DNA from: Rhodospirillaceae bacterium
GTDB taxonomy: Bacteria; Pseudomonadota; Alphaproteobacteria; CACIAM-22H2
Reading direction: 5' to 3'
DNA: 64,000 bases
Assembly (NCBI GenBank): GCA_022843945.1
Contig: JALHMR010000015.1
Coordinates: 1-64,000, forward strand
The notes under the pieces were generated by a model. It was not told where the DNA came from. It made no database searches and saw only the letters and a list, made by a program, of their open reading frames with translations. This document shows, one piece after another, positions 9,121-20,017 of the stretch. The stretch's first letter is position 1, and each line of letters starts with the position of its first letter. A program made the position numbers and the translations under genes.

Positions 9121-9135
9121 TGAATTTGCTATTCA
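9121..9135. promoter_or_regulatory. Candidate Lrp-type operator (15-bp palindrome)
   Basis: TGAATTTGCTATTCA has perfect 5-bp arms around a 5-base centre. It lies in the 99-base divergent gap between the Lrp gene and the E1 gene. The 15-bp size and AT-rich arms fit Lrp/AsnC sites; binding is inferred. Confidence 0.45.
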
Positions 9136-9195
9136 GGTAGTTTAGCACGCAAAGAACGGAACAACATTGCCCGGTTTTCGCGATACCCTCCATTC

Positions 9196-11559
9196 ATGGC
9201 CCAAGCTCAGATTTTTCCCCTCGGTACCCGTCGCGCCACCCCGCCGGCGACCGCTCCGCGCGACCTCGCCATCCTGCGCGCGCTCGAGCGCAAGGTGCTC
9301 TGGCTGTCGAGCTGGATGATCCATCACGCCAACCAGGTGCGGCCCAAGCGCGACGGGCTGAAGGTCGGCGGGCACCAGGCCTCGTCCGCTTCGACCGTCA
9401 CCCTGATGACCGCGCTCTACTTTCATGCGCTGCGCGCCCAGGACCGCGTGGCGGTGAAGCCCCATTCGAGCCCGGTCTTCCACGCCATCCAGTACCTGCT
9501 CGGCCGGCAGAGCGTGGAGAAGCTGCAGCGCTTCCGCGCCTTCGGCGGCGCGCAATCGTATCCGTCGCGCACCAAGGACGTGGACGACGTCGACTTCTCC
9601 ACGGGCTCGGTGGGCCTGGGTGTCGCCGAGACGCTGTTTGCCTCGATCATCCAGGACTACGTGCAGCTCAAGAAGCTCGCCCCGCCTGAGAGCCAGACCG
9701 GCCGCATGGTGGCCATCGTCGGCGACGCCGAGTTCGACGAAGGCAACGTCTTCGAGGCAATGCTCGAAGGCTGGAAGCACGACGTGCGGAACCTCTGGTG
9801 GATCGTCGATTACAACCGCCAGAGCCTCGACAGCGTCGTCTCCGACCAGCTCTTCAAGGCGATCGAGGGCGCCTTCGAAGGGACGGGCTGGCGCGTCGTC
9901 ACGCTCAAATACGGCAAGCTGCTGGAGGAGGCGTTCAAGCAGGCCGGCGGTGTCGCGCTCCGCCGCTGGATCGACGAATGCCCGAACGCCATCTATTCGG
10001 CGCTCTGTTACAAGGGCGGCAAGGCGTGGCGCGAGCACATGACGGCCGAGATCGGCAGCGAGCCGGGCGTGCGCGAGCTGCTGGCGCGCTATAACGACGA
10101 CGACGCGCTGCACCAGCTGATGACCAATCTCGCCGGTCACGATCTCGAAACCGTCGTCGACGCCTTCGACGCCGCGGCTGCCAGCGACGTGCCGACCTGC
10201 TTCATCGCCTACACCATCAAGGGCTTCGGCCTGCCTTTCGCCGGGCACAAGGACAACCACGCCGGCATCATGAGTGACGACCAGATGACGGCCTTCCGAG
10301 ACGGCATGGGTGTTGCGCCGGGCGAGGAGTGGGAGCCTTTCGCCGGCCTCGACGTGCCTGAGTCGGAGCTGCGGCGATTCCTCGATGCCGTGCCCTTTGC
10401 CCAGGTATTTCCGCGCCGCTTCGACCCGCCGACCATTCCCGTGACGGACATTCCCGTGCCGATGCCGGGTGCCAAGCCGATGTCGACCCAGGAGGGCTTC
10501 GGCCGCATCCTCTTCGACCTCGCCGGCGGCAAGAGCGAGCTTGCCTCGCGCATCGTCACCATGTCGCCGGACGTGACGGTGTCGACCAATCTCGGCGGCT
10601 GGGTGAACCGGCGCGGGCTGTTCGACCGGCGCGACAAGTCGGATGTTTTCAAGGCGGAGAAGGTGGTCTCGGCCCAGACCTGGGCGATGAGCCCGGCCGG
10701 GCAGCACATCGAGCTCGGCATTGCCGAGAACAACCTGTTTCTCCTGCTGGCCGCGGCGGGCCTGTCGGCGCCGCTGTTCGGCGCGCGGCTGCTGCCGGTG
10801 GGCACGCTTTATGATCCCTTCATCGAGCGCGGTCTCGATGCCCTCAACTATGCCTGCTACCAAGATGCGCGCTTCATCGTCGCCGCGACGCCGGCCGGTC
10901 TCACCCTGGCGCCGGAGGGCGGAGCGCACCAGTCGATCGCCACGCCGCTGATCGGCATCGGCCAGCCCGGCCTGTCCTATTTCGAGCCGGCCTATGTCGA
11001 CGAGCTTGCCGTGATCCTGGAATGGGGCTTCCGCCACATGCAGGAGAAAGACGGCGGCTCGCTCTATCTGCGCCTGTCGACCCGGCCACTGCCGCAGATT
11101 TCGCGTACGCTCGATGCGAAGCTCAAATCCGACATCGTGGATGGCGGCTACTGGGTAACGCCGCCGGCACCGGGTGCCGATCTTGCGATCGTCTATGCCG
11201 GCGCGGTGGCGCCGGAAGCCATCGACGCCCATCGGCAGATCCTCGAAGACGTGCCGGGGGCGGGACTACTGGCCGTCACCTCGCCGGACCGGCTGCATGC
11301 CGGCTGGCGGTCGGATCCATCTACCTCCCATATCGCGAAACTGCTCGGCTCGCTGACGCCGGGGGCGGGGATCGTTACCCTGATCGACGGCCATCCGGCC
11401 ACCCTGTCCTGGCTGGGCGCTGTAAAGGGCCACCGCATCCGCCCCCTCGGTATCGAGCATTTCGGCCAGTCGGGCGACATTCCCGACCTCTATAAGGAGT
11501 ACGGTCTCGACGCCGAGGCCATACTCGACGCCGCCGCTTCCCTCTGCCTGGGGCGCTAG
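9196..11559 (+). CDS. Homodimeric-type 2-oxoacid dehydrogenase E1 / transketolase-family protein
   Basis: This 787-residue thiamine-diphosphate enzyme is related to AceE, the one-chain pyruvate dehydrogenase E1. It shows GGHQASSAS at 58-66, the TPP/Mg block GDAEFDEGN at 176-184 with DYNRQSLD at 205-212, and a central pyrimidine-domain ELGIAENN motif. Decarboxylation of a 2-oxoacid and transfer of the acyl group to an E2 lipoyl domain is the family reaction. No E2 or E3 gene lies nearby, and the protein is shorter than the roughly 890-residue AceE. Divergence from an Lrp gene favours an MdeB-like 2-oxobutyrate dehydrogenase E1, but pyruvate remains possible. Confidence 0.8.
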   Translation: MAQAQIFPLGTRRATPPATAPRDLAILRALERKVLWLSSWMIHHANQVRPKRDGLKVGGHQASSASTVTLMTALYFHALRAQDRVAVKPHSSPVFHAIQYLLGRQSVEKLQRFRAFGGAQSYPSRTKDVDDVDFSTGSVGLGVAETLFASIIQDYVQLKKLAPPESQTGRMVAIVGDAEFDEGNVFEAMLEGWKHDVRNLWWIVDYNRQSLDSVVSDQLFKAIEGAFEGTGWRVVTLKYGKLLEEAFKQAGGVALRRWIDECPNAIYSALCYKGGKAWREHMTAEIGSEPGVRELLARYNDDDALHQLMTNLAGHDLETVVDAFDAAAASDVPTCFIAYTIKGFGLPFAGHKDNHAGIMSDDQMTAFRDGMGVAPGEEWEPFAGLDVPESELRRFLDAVPFAQVFPRRFDPPTIPVTDIPVPMPGAKPMSTQEGFGRILFDLAGGKSELASRIVTMSPDVTVSTNLGGWVNRRGLFDRRDKSDVFKAEKVVSAQTWAMSPAGQHIELGIAENNLFLLLAAAGLSAPLFGARLLPVGTLYDPFIERGLDALNYACYQDARFIVAATPAGLTLAPEGGAHQSIATPLIGIGQPGLSYFEPAYVDELAVILEWGFRHMQEKDGGSLYLRLSTRPLPQISRTLDAKLKSDIVDGGYWVTPPAPGADLAIVYAGAVAPEAIDAHRQILEDVPGAGLLAVTSPDRLHAGWRSDPSTSHIAKLLGSLTPGAGIVTLIDGHPATLSWLGAVKGHRIRPLGIEHFGQSGDIPDLYKEYGLDAEAILDAAASLCLGR

Positions 11560-11657
11560 CCTCTTCTCCTTGCGAAAAGCTAAGCTCCCGCTGTAGTTAA
11601 TAAAGATTAACGCCGCGTGCGGGCCCGCGCCCGCCCGCGTACTCGGGGGAGGGTGTC

Positions 11658-12884
11658 ATGCGGAGCCGCGTCCGGCTGTTTTCCATCGCTTGCCTGTTGC
11701 TAGGGGGGCTGTCGCTGCAGGCGCCTTCACTCGCGCGGGCTCCGAGCATGGACGACATCTATTCGATGATCGTCGATCAGCACGCGATGCTGCAGGACCA
11801 GCAGAAGCGCATCGAGGCGCTGGAGCAGGCGCTGGGCCTGCAGAAGCAGGAGATCAGCACCCTGCGCGTGCGGGCGACGAACGCCGAGAGCGAGCTCGAG
11901 CAATCCCGTCGCGAACTGCGCTCGATCGTCATCCCGTCGGGCGACCGATTGGCGGCCCTGCCGGGACAGCAGCTCGCCGTGGCGGCGGTGGCGCAGGTGC
12001 CCCCGCCCGAGCGCGGCCCGCGCTTCACGGCGACGCTCGAGGCGCTCTATCTCACCGCTTTCTCGGACAGCTTCCGCTACCTCTCAGGACAGGCGACAGG
12101 AGAGGGGCCGCAACAGGTGAACCAGGACTTTGAGCCAGGCGCCGAGTTGCGTGTGGCTTACGCGTTACCGAACAGCGCGTGGTCGCTGGGAGCAGGGGTG
12201 CGACACCTGCAGGGCCAGAGCCGCGAACGACATGTGGTCACCGGCAATGTCACCACTCTCTTCGACGTTGGCGCCGATGCCAATGACGTCATCGATGCGC
12301 AGCCGGGCGAGACCGTCTACGCCGAATCTAAATACAAGCTGTGGTCGGTGGATCTCGACGCGCGCTACGGTCTCGATCCGCGCAACCAGCTCGGACTCGT
12401 CGCCGGCGCACGTTACGCCAGCCTCAAGCGTGGTCTCGATGTCCGTGACGGCGGGGATTATTCCGATAACGAGGCCAATTTTGCCGGTTTCGGACCGAAG
12501 CTGGGAATAACCGGAGATTTCGGCCTAAGCGGCGGTTTCCGCGCCATCGGGGCCACTTCCGGCAGTCTCCTGATCGGCCGTGGATCGGTGATCTCGCTGT
12601 CGAACTGCGGCTGCGGCGGTGCCGACGAGTATTACAGCACCCAGGAGGTGCGGGCGGTACCCGTGTTCGATGGCCGGCTGGGCCTAGGCTATGACTATGC
12701 CCCGAAAGGCCGGCAAGGCTTCGGCCTCGGCTTCGAAGGGGGCCTCCTTGGCCAGCATTGGATGAATCTCCAGGACTTCGTCAACCAGGGGAGCGGCCAG
12801 CTCCTAGGCGTCGGCACGCCGATGGTTGCCGATACCACCATGACCTTCTTCGGCCCGTATCTCAGCATGAAGATGTGGTGGTGA
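11658..12884 (+). CDS. Lpg1974-like outer-membrane beta-barrel protein with coiled-coil N-terminus
   Basis: The 408-residue protein has a signal peptide (about 1-27, ending LARA). A heptad-rich coiled coil (about 33-92, LQDQQKRIEALEQALGLQ) is followed by a beta-strand-rich domain (about 120-408) with alternating aromatics, ending in KMWW, a C-terminal aromatic as expected for BamA-dependent insertion. The barrel resembles the Lpg1974 pore-forming family. A Cys-rich SNCGCGG loop near 320 is unusual for an outer-membrane protein. A strong GGGGGAGGG precedes the ATG. It may bind cell wall through the coiled coil; the family assignment is moderate. Confidence 0.65.
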   Translation: MRSRVRLFSIACLLLGGLSLQAPSLARAPSMDDIYSMIVDQHAMLQDQQKRIEALEQALGLQKQEISTLRVRATNAESELEQSRRELRSIVIPSGDRLAALPGQQLAVAAVAQVPPPERGPRFTATLEALYLTAFSDSFRYLSGQATGEGPQQVNQDFEPGAELRVAYALPNSAWSLGAGVRHLQGQSRERHVVTGNVTTLFDVGADANDVIDAQPGETVYAESKYKLWSVDLDARYGLDPRNQLGLVAGARYASLKRGLDVRDGGDYSDNEANFAGFGPKLGITGDFGLSGGFRAIGATSGSLLIGRGSVISLSNCGCGGADEYYSTQEVRAVPVFDGRLGLGYDYAPKGRQGFGLGFEGGLLGQHWMNLQDFVNQGSGQLLGVGTPMVADTTMTFFGPYLSMKMWW

Positions 12885-12959
12885 GCCCGGCCGGGTAGGG
12901 CTAAGTCCTTGAGCTGAATTGTGGTCCGCCCGGAGTTTTGCACCGGCGCGCCACAAGCG

Positions 12960-13001
12960 GCCTTGATCGCAAAGACAAGGCATTGATATTATTTTTGTTT
13001 T
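12960..13001 (+). terminator. Candidate rho-independent terminator after the outer-membrane protein gene
   Basis: GCCTTG and CAAGGC (6-bp arms, 10-base loop, 12960-12981) are followed by an AT-rich tract with runs of T to about 13001. It lies 76 bases past the stop codon. The stem is short and the T-tract begins several bases late, so confidence is moderate. Confidence 0.4.
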
Positions 13002-13086
13002 CGGCGTCGGCCGGCGTCTTGCCGCCGTCCCCGTTTGCAGACTGTCTGGTATGGCGGCGGGGCGGGCGAGCCGCCGGGTGTGTTTG

Positions 13087-13115
13087 TTGACGGGGCCAAA
13101 GGGACCCTCTACATA
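13087..13115 (+). promoter_or_regulatory. Promoter for tRNA-Leu
   Basis: TTGACG at 13087-13092, a 17-base spacer, then TACATA at 13110-13115, followed by a GC-rich discriminator. The predicted start near 13122 is about 27 bases before the tRNA. The -35 is strong and the -10 weak. Confidence 0.5.
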
Positions 13116-13148
13116 GCTGGCCCGCGAAGCCGTCGCGGCCGTCCGGGC

Positions 13149-13233
13149 GCGGGCGTGGTGGAACTGGTAGACACGCCAGATTTAGGTTCTGGTGACGAAA
13201 GTCGTGGGGGTTCAAGTCCCTCCGCCCGCACCA
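13149..13233 (+). tRNA. tRNA-Leu (anticodon TAG)
   Basis: The 85-base cloverleaf has acceptor arms GCGGGCG / CGCCCGC, discriminator A and an encoded CCA at 13231-13233. The anticodon loop TTTAGGT sits between CCAGA and TCTGG, giving UAG. The T arm GGGGGTTCAAGTCCCTC is canonical, and the long variable region is typical of class II tRNA-Leu. Confidence 0.97.
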
Positions 13234-13294
13234 ATCCGCCGCTCCGTCGTCAGCCCCGGTTGCCGTCCCTCTTTCCGAAAGCGTTCCGCGAGCC

Positions 13295-14626
13295 ATGCAA
13301 GTCACCGAACTCAACAGCGACGGCCTGAAGCGCGAATTCAAGGTCGTCATCTCGTCGAACGACATCCAGTCGAAGGTCGACCTGCGGCTGGAAGAGCTGG
13401 GCCGTACGACGAAGCTTCCGGGCTTCCGTCCCGGCAAGGTGCCGATGCCGGTGCTGCGCAAGCGCTTCGGCACCTCGGTGATGGGCGAGGTGCTTGAGCG
13501 CGCGGTTTCGGACTCGTCGTATCAGGCGATGGGCGAGCGAGGCCTGCGCCCGGCGATCCAGCCGAAGATCGAGATCACGTCCTTCGCCGAGGGCAAGGAT
13601 CTCGAATACAAGATGGCCGTGGAGCTCCTGCCGGAGATCAAGCCGGTGGACTTCAAGGAGATCGCGCTCGAGCGGCTGAAGGCCGAGCTCAGCGACGCCG
13701 AGATCGACAAGGCGATCGAGCGCCTGGCCTCGTCCAGCCCGCAGACCGAGAAGGTGGCTGACGATCGCGCGACGCAGAAAGGTGACGTACTGGTCATCGA
13801 TTTCGTCGGCAAGGTCGACGGCAAGGAGTTCGCCGGCGGCGCCGCGCAGGGTCATCGGCTGGAGCTTGGCTCCAATCAGTTCATTGCCGGCTTCGAGGAC
13901 CAGCTGATCGGCCACAAGGCGGGCACGACGACCGACCTCAAGGTCACCTTCCCGAAGGAATACGGCAACGACCAGCTGGCCGGCAAAGACGCCGTCTTCA
14001 CCGTAACGGTCAAGGAGATCCACCAGAAGCTGCCGGTCTCGATCGACGAGGCGCTGGCCAAGAAGATGGGCTTCGACGATCTCGCGGCGCTGCGCAAGGC
14101 CGTGTCGGAGCAGATGGGCCGTGAATATCAGCGCATCGCCCGCGGCCGCCTGAAGCGCCAGCTGCTCGACAAGCTGGCCGCCGGCCATGACTTCGCCGTG
14201 CCGCAGGGCATGGTCGATATCGAGTTCGAGCAGATCTGGAAGGGCATCGAAGAGGCGCGCCAGCGCGGCGACAAGGACCCCTCGATCCAGGGCAAGAGCG
14301 ACGATGACCTCAAGAAGGAGTTCCGCGGTATCGCCGAGCGGCGGGTGCGGCTAGGTCTTCTGCTCTCCGAGGTCGGACGGACGAACAACATCCAGGTCAG
14401 CCAGGACGAAGTGAACCGCGCCCTGATCGAGGAGGCGCGCCGCTATCCCGGGCAGGAGAAGAAGGTCATCGAGTATTTCCGAGGCTCGCCCGAGGCGCTG
14501 GCCCAGCTTCGCGCGCCGTTGTTCGAGGATAAGGTCGTCGACTTCATCGCCGAGATGGCCAATGTCACGGAGAAGCCGATCACGCCCGAAGAGCTGATGA
14601 AGGATCCCGAAGAGGAAAAGGCCTGA
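13295..14626 (+). CDS. tig: Trigger factor
   Basis: This ribosome-associated chaperone and peptidyl-prolyl isomerase binds nascent chains at the exit tunnel. The 443-residue length is normal. The N-terminal ribosome-binding domain carries the GFRPGKVP signature (about 46-53). An FKBP-like PPIase domain (about 155-245: KGDVLVIDFVG, LGSNQFIAGFEDQLIG) and a helical C-terminal chaperone domain ending in an acidic tail follow. The order tig-clpP-clpX-lon is a conserved alphaproteobacterial quality-control block. Start: ATG at 13295 with GCGAGC upstream, 61 bases after tRNA-Leu. Confidence 0.97.
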   Translation: MQVTELNSDGLKREFKVVISSNDIQSKVDLRLEELGRTTKLPGFRPGKVPMPVLRKRFGTSVMGEVLERAVSDSSYQAMGERGLRPAIQPKIEITSFAEGKDLEYKMAVELLPEIKPVDFKEIALERLKAELSDAEIDKAIERLASSSPQTEKVADDRATQKGDVLVIDFVGKVDGKEFAGGAAQGHRLELGSNQFIAGFEDQLIGHKAGTTTDLKVTFPKEYGNDQLAGKDAVFTVTVKEIHQKLPVSIDEALAKKMGFDDLAALRKAVSEQMGREYQRIARGRLKRQLLDKLAAGHDFAVPQGMVDIEFEQIWKGIEEARQRGDKDPSIQGKSDDDLKKEFRGIAERRVRLGLLLSEVGRTNNIQVSQDEVNRALIEEARRYPGQEKKVIEYFRGSPEALAQLRAPLFEDKVVDFIAEMANVTEKPITPEELMKDPEEEKA

Positions 14627-14711
14627 AGGGCCGGTAGGGAACCCAAGTGTTTCGGGTTAAGATAGAGAATCAGGGCGGCGGGGCGACGCCACACCAGCAA
14701 GGACGAAGGCG

Positions 14712-15353
14712 ATGAGCGACCGGTTTGATACCCAGATGAATACCCTTGTCCCGATGGTCATCGAGCAGACCGCGCGGGGCGAACGGGCCTTCGACATCTA
14801 CTCGCGCCTGCTCAAGGAGCGCATCATCTTCCTGGTTGGCCCGGTGAACGACCAGGTGGCGAGCCTGGTTTCGGCGCAGCTCCTGTTTCTCGAATCCGAG
14901 AATCCCAAGAAGGACATCAACTTCTACATCAATTCACCTGGCGGCATCGTGACCTCGGGCCTGGCCATCTACGACACCATGCAGTACATCCGCCCGGACG
15001 TGGCGACGGTGTGCATCGGCCAGGCGGCCTCGATGGGCTCGCTGCTGCTGGCCGCCGGCGCCAAGGGCAAGCGCTTCTCCCTGCCCAATTCCCGGATCAT
15101 GGTCCACCAGCCGTCCGGCGGCGCTCAAGGCCAAGCCACCGATATCGAGATCCAGGCGCGGGAGATTCTCAGCCTGCGCAAGCGCCTGAATGACATCTAC
15201 GTCCTCCACACCGGCCAGTCGCTGGAAAAGATCGAGCAGGCCCTGGAGCGCGACAAGTTCATGTCGCCAGAGGAGGCCAAGGCGTTCGGCATCATTGACG
15301 AGGTGGTGACCAGCCGCCCGCCACGCTCCGATGAGGTCAAAGCGGCGGATTAA
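14712..15353 (+). CDS. clpP: ATP-dependent Clp protease proteolytic subunit
   Basis: This 213-residue serine protease assembles as a tetradecameric chamber and degrades substrates fed by ClpX or ClpA. The catalytic Ser lies in [14 protein letters not shown] and the His in [14 protein letters not shown]; the hydrophobic processing site is at the N-terminus ([12 protein letters not shown]). An AGGACGAAGG ribosome site precedes the ATG. An 85-base gap with a small inverted repeat (AACCC/GGGTT, 14640-14658) separates it from tig. A structured 353-base gap separates it from clpX. Confidence 0.97.
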   Translation: MSDRFDTQMNTLVPMVIEQTARGERAFDIYSRLLKERIIFLVGPVNDQVASLVSAQLLFLESENPKKDINFYINSPGGIVTSGLAIYDTMQYIRPDVATVCIGQAASMGSLLLAAGAKGKRFSLPNSRIMVHQPSGGAQGQATDIEIQAREILSLRKRLNDIYVLHTGQSLEKIEQALERDKFMSPEEAKAFGIIDEVVTSRPPRSDEVKAAD

Positions 15354-15486
15354 GCCGTTTTGCCCCCGTTTTGGGCCTAAAACAGGCAATTCCGAGCGAA
15401 AAAGCCTACCTCGTACGCATTGCCTCCCGGCAAAGTCGGGTACGGTTTACCATTCGTTGACCGGACGATGGCACTATCGCGAGTGA

Positions 15487-15501
15487 GCACTATATTAGTG
15501 C
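15487..15501. promoter_or_regulatory. Palindrome of GCAC-N7-GTGC form upstream of clpX
   Basis: GCACTATATTAGTGC has perfect 6-bp arms around TAT. A partial third arm, GGCACTA, occurs at 15470-15476. It has the form of a dimeric regulator site and formally matches the GCAC-N7-GTGC core of NtrC boxes; no regulator can be named. Confidence 0.35.
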
Positions 15502-15617
15502 CTGCCCAGGTGTTTCTCGCGTCGCGTCCTGACACCCTCGTCAGCAAACCCCACAACCCGCAGGGGTATGAAGCGCCGCGATACCCCGACATCTGGGGGC
15601 GACAGGGTTTTTTGGCG

Positions 15618-15646
15618 TTGTGCCACTGGAGTCCTGCCGCTAACAT
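15618..15646 (+). promoter_or_regulatory. Weak promoter candidate for clpX
   Basis: TTGTGC (15618-15623), a 17-base spacer and TAACAT (15641-15646) lie about 60 bases before the clpX start. Only 3 and 4 of 6 bases match consensus. Confidence 0.25.
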
Positions 15647-15706
15647 GACGAATCAGGCCCTGTTCTTGCGTTGTCCGTAGGAACGGGGGCCGCGAACGGA
15701 GTGACT

Positions 15707-16975
15707 ATGACCAAGTCGAGCGGTGACTCCAAAAACACCCTGTACTGCTCGTTCTGCGGCAAAAGCCAGCACGAGGTGCGGAAGCTGATCGCCGGCCCGA
15801 CCGTGTTCATCTGCGATGAATGCGTCGAGTTGTGCATGGACATCATCCGCGAGGAGCACAAGACGACCCTCGTGAAGTCGCGCGACGGCGTTCCCACGCC
15901 CCGCGACATCTGCAACGTGCTCGACGATTATGTGATCGGCCAGGACCACGCCAAGCGCGTGCTCTCCGTCGCCGTGCACAACCACTACAAGCGACTGTCG
16001 ATCGGGACCAAGAACAACGAAGTCGAGATCGCCAAGTCGAATATCATGCTCGTCGGCCCGACGGGCTGCGGCAAGACGCTGCTCGCCCAGACGCTGGCGC
16101 GCATCATCGACGTGCCCTTCACGATGGCCGACGCCACGACGCTCACCGAAGCGGGCTATGTCGGCGAGGACGTCGAGAACATCATCCTGCGCCTGCTCCA
16201 GGCCGCCGACTACAACGTCGAGCGCGCCCAGCGCGGCATCGTCTATATCGACGAGGTCGACAAGATCAGCCGCAAGTCCGAGAATCCGTCGATCACCCGC
16301 GACGTGTCGGGCGAAGGCGTGCAGCAGGCCCTGCTCAAGATCATGGAAGGCACCATCGCCTCAGTGCCGCCGCAGGGCGGGCGCAAGCATCCGCAGCAGG
16401 AGTTCCTGCAGGTCGACACGACCAACATCCTGTTCATCGTCGGCGGCGCCTTTGCCGGCCTGGAGAAGATCATCTCGCAGCGCACCCGCGGCACGGTGAT
16501 GGGCTTCGGCGCCGACGTGCGCGCCAACGACGAGCGCCAGACCGGCCAGATCCTCAAGGAAGTGGAGCCGGAAGATCTGCTGCGCTTCGGCCTGATCCCC
16601 GAGTTCATCGGCCGCCTGCCGGTGGTTGCGACGCTGGGCGACCTCAGTGAGGACGCCCTGGTCGAGATCCTGGTCAAGCCCAAGAACGCCCTGGTCAAGC
16701 AGTACGCCCGCCTGTTCGAGATGGAAGGCGTGCGGCTGAGCTTCGCCGACGATGCCCTCAAGGCCGTCGCCCGTCGCGCCATCGCCCGCAAGACCGGTGC
16801 TCGCGGCCTGCGCTCGATCATGGAGGGCATCCTCCTCGACACGATGTTCGACCTGCCCGTGATGAACGGGGTGGAAGAGGTGGTGATCAACAAGGAGGTC
16901 GTCGAAGGGCGGGCCAAGCCGCTCCAGATCTACGCAGATCGCCGCGGCGACTCCGCTGGCGCATCCTCCGCGTAG
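15707..16975 (+). CDS. clpX: ATP-dependent Clp protease ATP-binding subunit ClpX
   Basis: This AAA+ unfoldase recognises tagged substrates and feeds ClpP. The 422-residue protein has the N-terminal zinc-binding domain (CSFC near 14-17 and CDEC near 39-42), Walker A GPTGCGKT near 120, pore motif GYVGEDVE, Walker [10 protein letters not shown], sensor II ([12 protein letters not shown]) and a ClpP-docking loop region. The start [10 protein letters not shown] at 15707 matches alphaproteobacterial ClpX; an upstream in-frame GTG at 15671 would add 12 residues without support. In Alphaproteobacteria ClpXP also controls cell-cycle proteins. Confidence 0.98.
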   Translation: MTKSSGDSKNTLYCSFCGKSQHEVRKLIAGPTVFICDECVELCMDIIREEHKTTLVKSRDGVPTPRDICNVLDDYVIGQDHAKRVLSVAVHNHYKRLSIGTKNNEVEIAKSNIMLVGPTGCGKTLLAQTLARIIDVPFTMADATTLTEAGYVGEDVENIILRLLQAADYNVERAQRGIVYIDEVDKISRKSENPSITRDVSGEGVQQALLKIMEGTIASVPPQGGRKHPQQEFLQVDTTNILFIVGGAFAGLEKIISQRTRGTVMGFGADVRANDERQTGQILKEVEPEDLLRFGLIPEFIGRLPVVATLGDLSEDALVEILVKPKNALVKQYARLFEMEGVRLSFADDALKAVARRAIARKTGARGLRSIMEGILLDTMFDLPVMNGVEEVVINKEVVEGRAKPLQIYADRRGDSAGASSA

Positions 16976-17003
16976 GCCCTCGGCCGGCGACTACCCCCTA
17001 CCA

Positions 17004-17032
17004 CTTGAAGGGGGGGTTGCTCAGAGCCACAT
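17004..17032 (+). promoter_or_regulatory. Candidate heat-shock (sigma-32-type) promoter for lon
   Basis: CTTGAA at 17004-17009, a 17-base spacer and CCACAT at 17027-17032 resemble the CTTGAA/CCCCAT elements of sigma-32 promoters. They lie about 100 bases before lon, a classic heat-shock gene. The C-rich/G-rich arms around the -35 (16993-17018) can also fold as a hairpin, possibly the clpX terminator. Confidence 0.4.
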
Positions 17033-17134
17033 AAACTTTGGTTCCCGCCGTTCTGGCACATGTATTGAACGGCGGATTGGCGCCCGCCGCCTTCCGGCAC
17101 TCCCAGGCGGGCTTACAGCCGACATCGAGGCACC

Positions 17135-19540
<2,406 letters not shown>

Positions 19541-19563
19541 GGGGGCTGCCAGCCAAGCCAACG

Positions 19564-19597
19564 ACGCCCCGGCCGCAAGGCCGGGGCGTTTTTGTTT
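19564..19597 (+). terminator. Rho-independent terminator of lon
   Basis: An 11-bp perfect GC-rich stem (19564-19574 with 19579-19589) closes a GCAA tetraloop and is followed by TTTTTGTTT. It starts 24 bases after the lon stop. This is the clearest intrinsic terminator in the window. Confidence 0.93.
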
Positions 19598-19689
19598 GGG
19601 CGCTTCCGCGGCCTCGGCAATTGACACGAATCCGCGCGCGCCCTGACAGTACCGACGGGTCGGTGCAGTCCGGGGCGAGGGGAGCAGGC

Positions 19690-19962
19690 GTGAACAAATA
19701 CGATGTGGCGGCCGCCGTGGCGGCCAAGACGGCGATGTCGAAGGCGGCGGCGACCGAGGCGCTCGAGGCCATGCTCGATGTCATCACCCGCGCCCTGAAA
19801 AAGGGCTCGGAGGTGCGGCTGGTCGGTTTCGGCTCCTTCTACGTGCGCAACCGCAAGGCCAGCAAGGGCCGCAATCCACGCACCGGCGCCACCATCGCTA
19901 TCAAGCCGACCAAGCTCCCCAAGTTCAAGGCCGGCAAGACCCTCAAGGATGCGGTCAACTAG
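19690..19962 (+). CDS. HU family DNA-binding protein
   Basis: This 90-residue histone-like protein dimerises, bends DNA and compacts the nucleoid. The family motifs GFGSF (about 48-52), the beta-arm tip GRNPRTG (about 61-67) and the C-terminal FKAGKTLKDAVN are present. The GTG at 19690 gives the standard HU N-terminus (NKYDVAAAVA) and is preceded by AGGGGAG; longer in-frame extensions upstream are not supported. A HU gene directly after lon is standard in Proteobacteria (hupB), although the exact paralogue is not resolved here. Confidence 0.95.
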   Translation: MNKYDVAAAVAAKTAMSKAAATEALEAMLDVITRALKKGSEVRLVGFGSFYVRNRKASKGRNPRTGATIAIKPTKLPKFKAGKTLKDAVN

Positions 19963-20003
19963 CGGAGCCACGGCGCGCGCTGACCGGCGCGCGGCGCATC
20001 CTG

Positions 20004-20009
20004 TATAAG
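20004..20009 (+). promoter_or_regulatory. -10 element immediately before the Hsp70 gene
   Basis: TATAAG at 20004-20009 with CTGACC at 19980-19985 (18-base spacer) would start transcription within about 2 bases of the ATG at 20018. That suggests a leaderless mRNA, and no Shine-Dalgarno sequence is visible. Confidence 0.35.
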
Positions 20010-20017
20010 CAGCCCGC

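Larger units (their letters stand above)
15354..15706 (+). other. Non-coding clpP-clpX gap with several inverted repeats
   Basis: This 353-base stretch has no convincing gene. It holds a 15-base palindrome at 15487-15501 and three mutually exclusive hairpin possibilities between 15548 and 15598: ACCCC 15548-15552 with GGGGT 15563-15567; GGGGTAT 15563-15569 with ATACCCC 15581-15587; CCCC 15584-15587 with GGGG 15595-15598. A six-T run follows at 15608-15613. A weak promoter for clpX (TTGTGC, 17 bases, TAACAT) lies at 15618-15646. Short open frames on both strands here have no codon-like or family signal. Confidence 0.5.

Noticed and set aside
11597-11610. CtrA site before the outer-membrane protein gene
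   Set aside because: TTAA-N6-TTAA has the wrong spacing (6 not 7).
12901-13473. Minus-strand frame across tRNA-Leu and the tig start
   Set aside because: It runs over a certain tRNA and a certain gene and has no domain.
15470-15502. CIRCE (HrcA) element before clpX
   Set aside because: The arms resemble GCACT/AGTGC but spacing is not the TTAGCACTC-N9-GAGTGCTAA form.
15377-15680. Small open frames on both strands in the clpP-clpX gap (86 and 89 codons)
   Set aside because: No ribosome site, no known domain, and they overlap each other and the hairpins.
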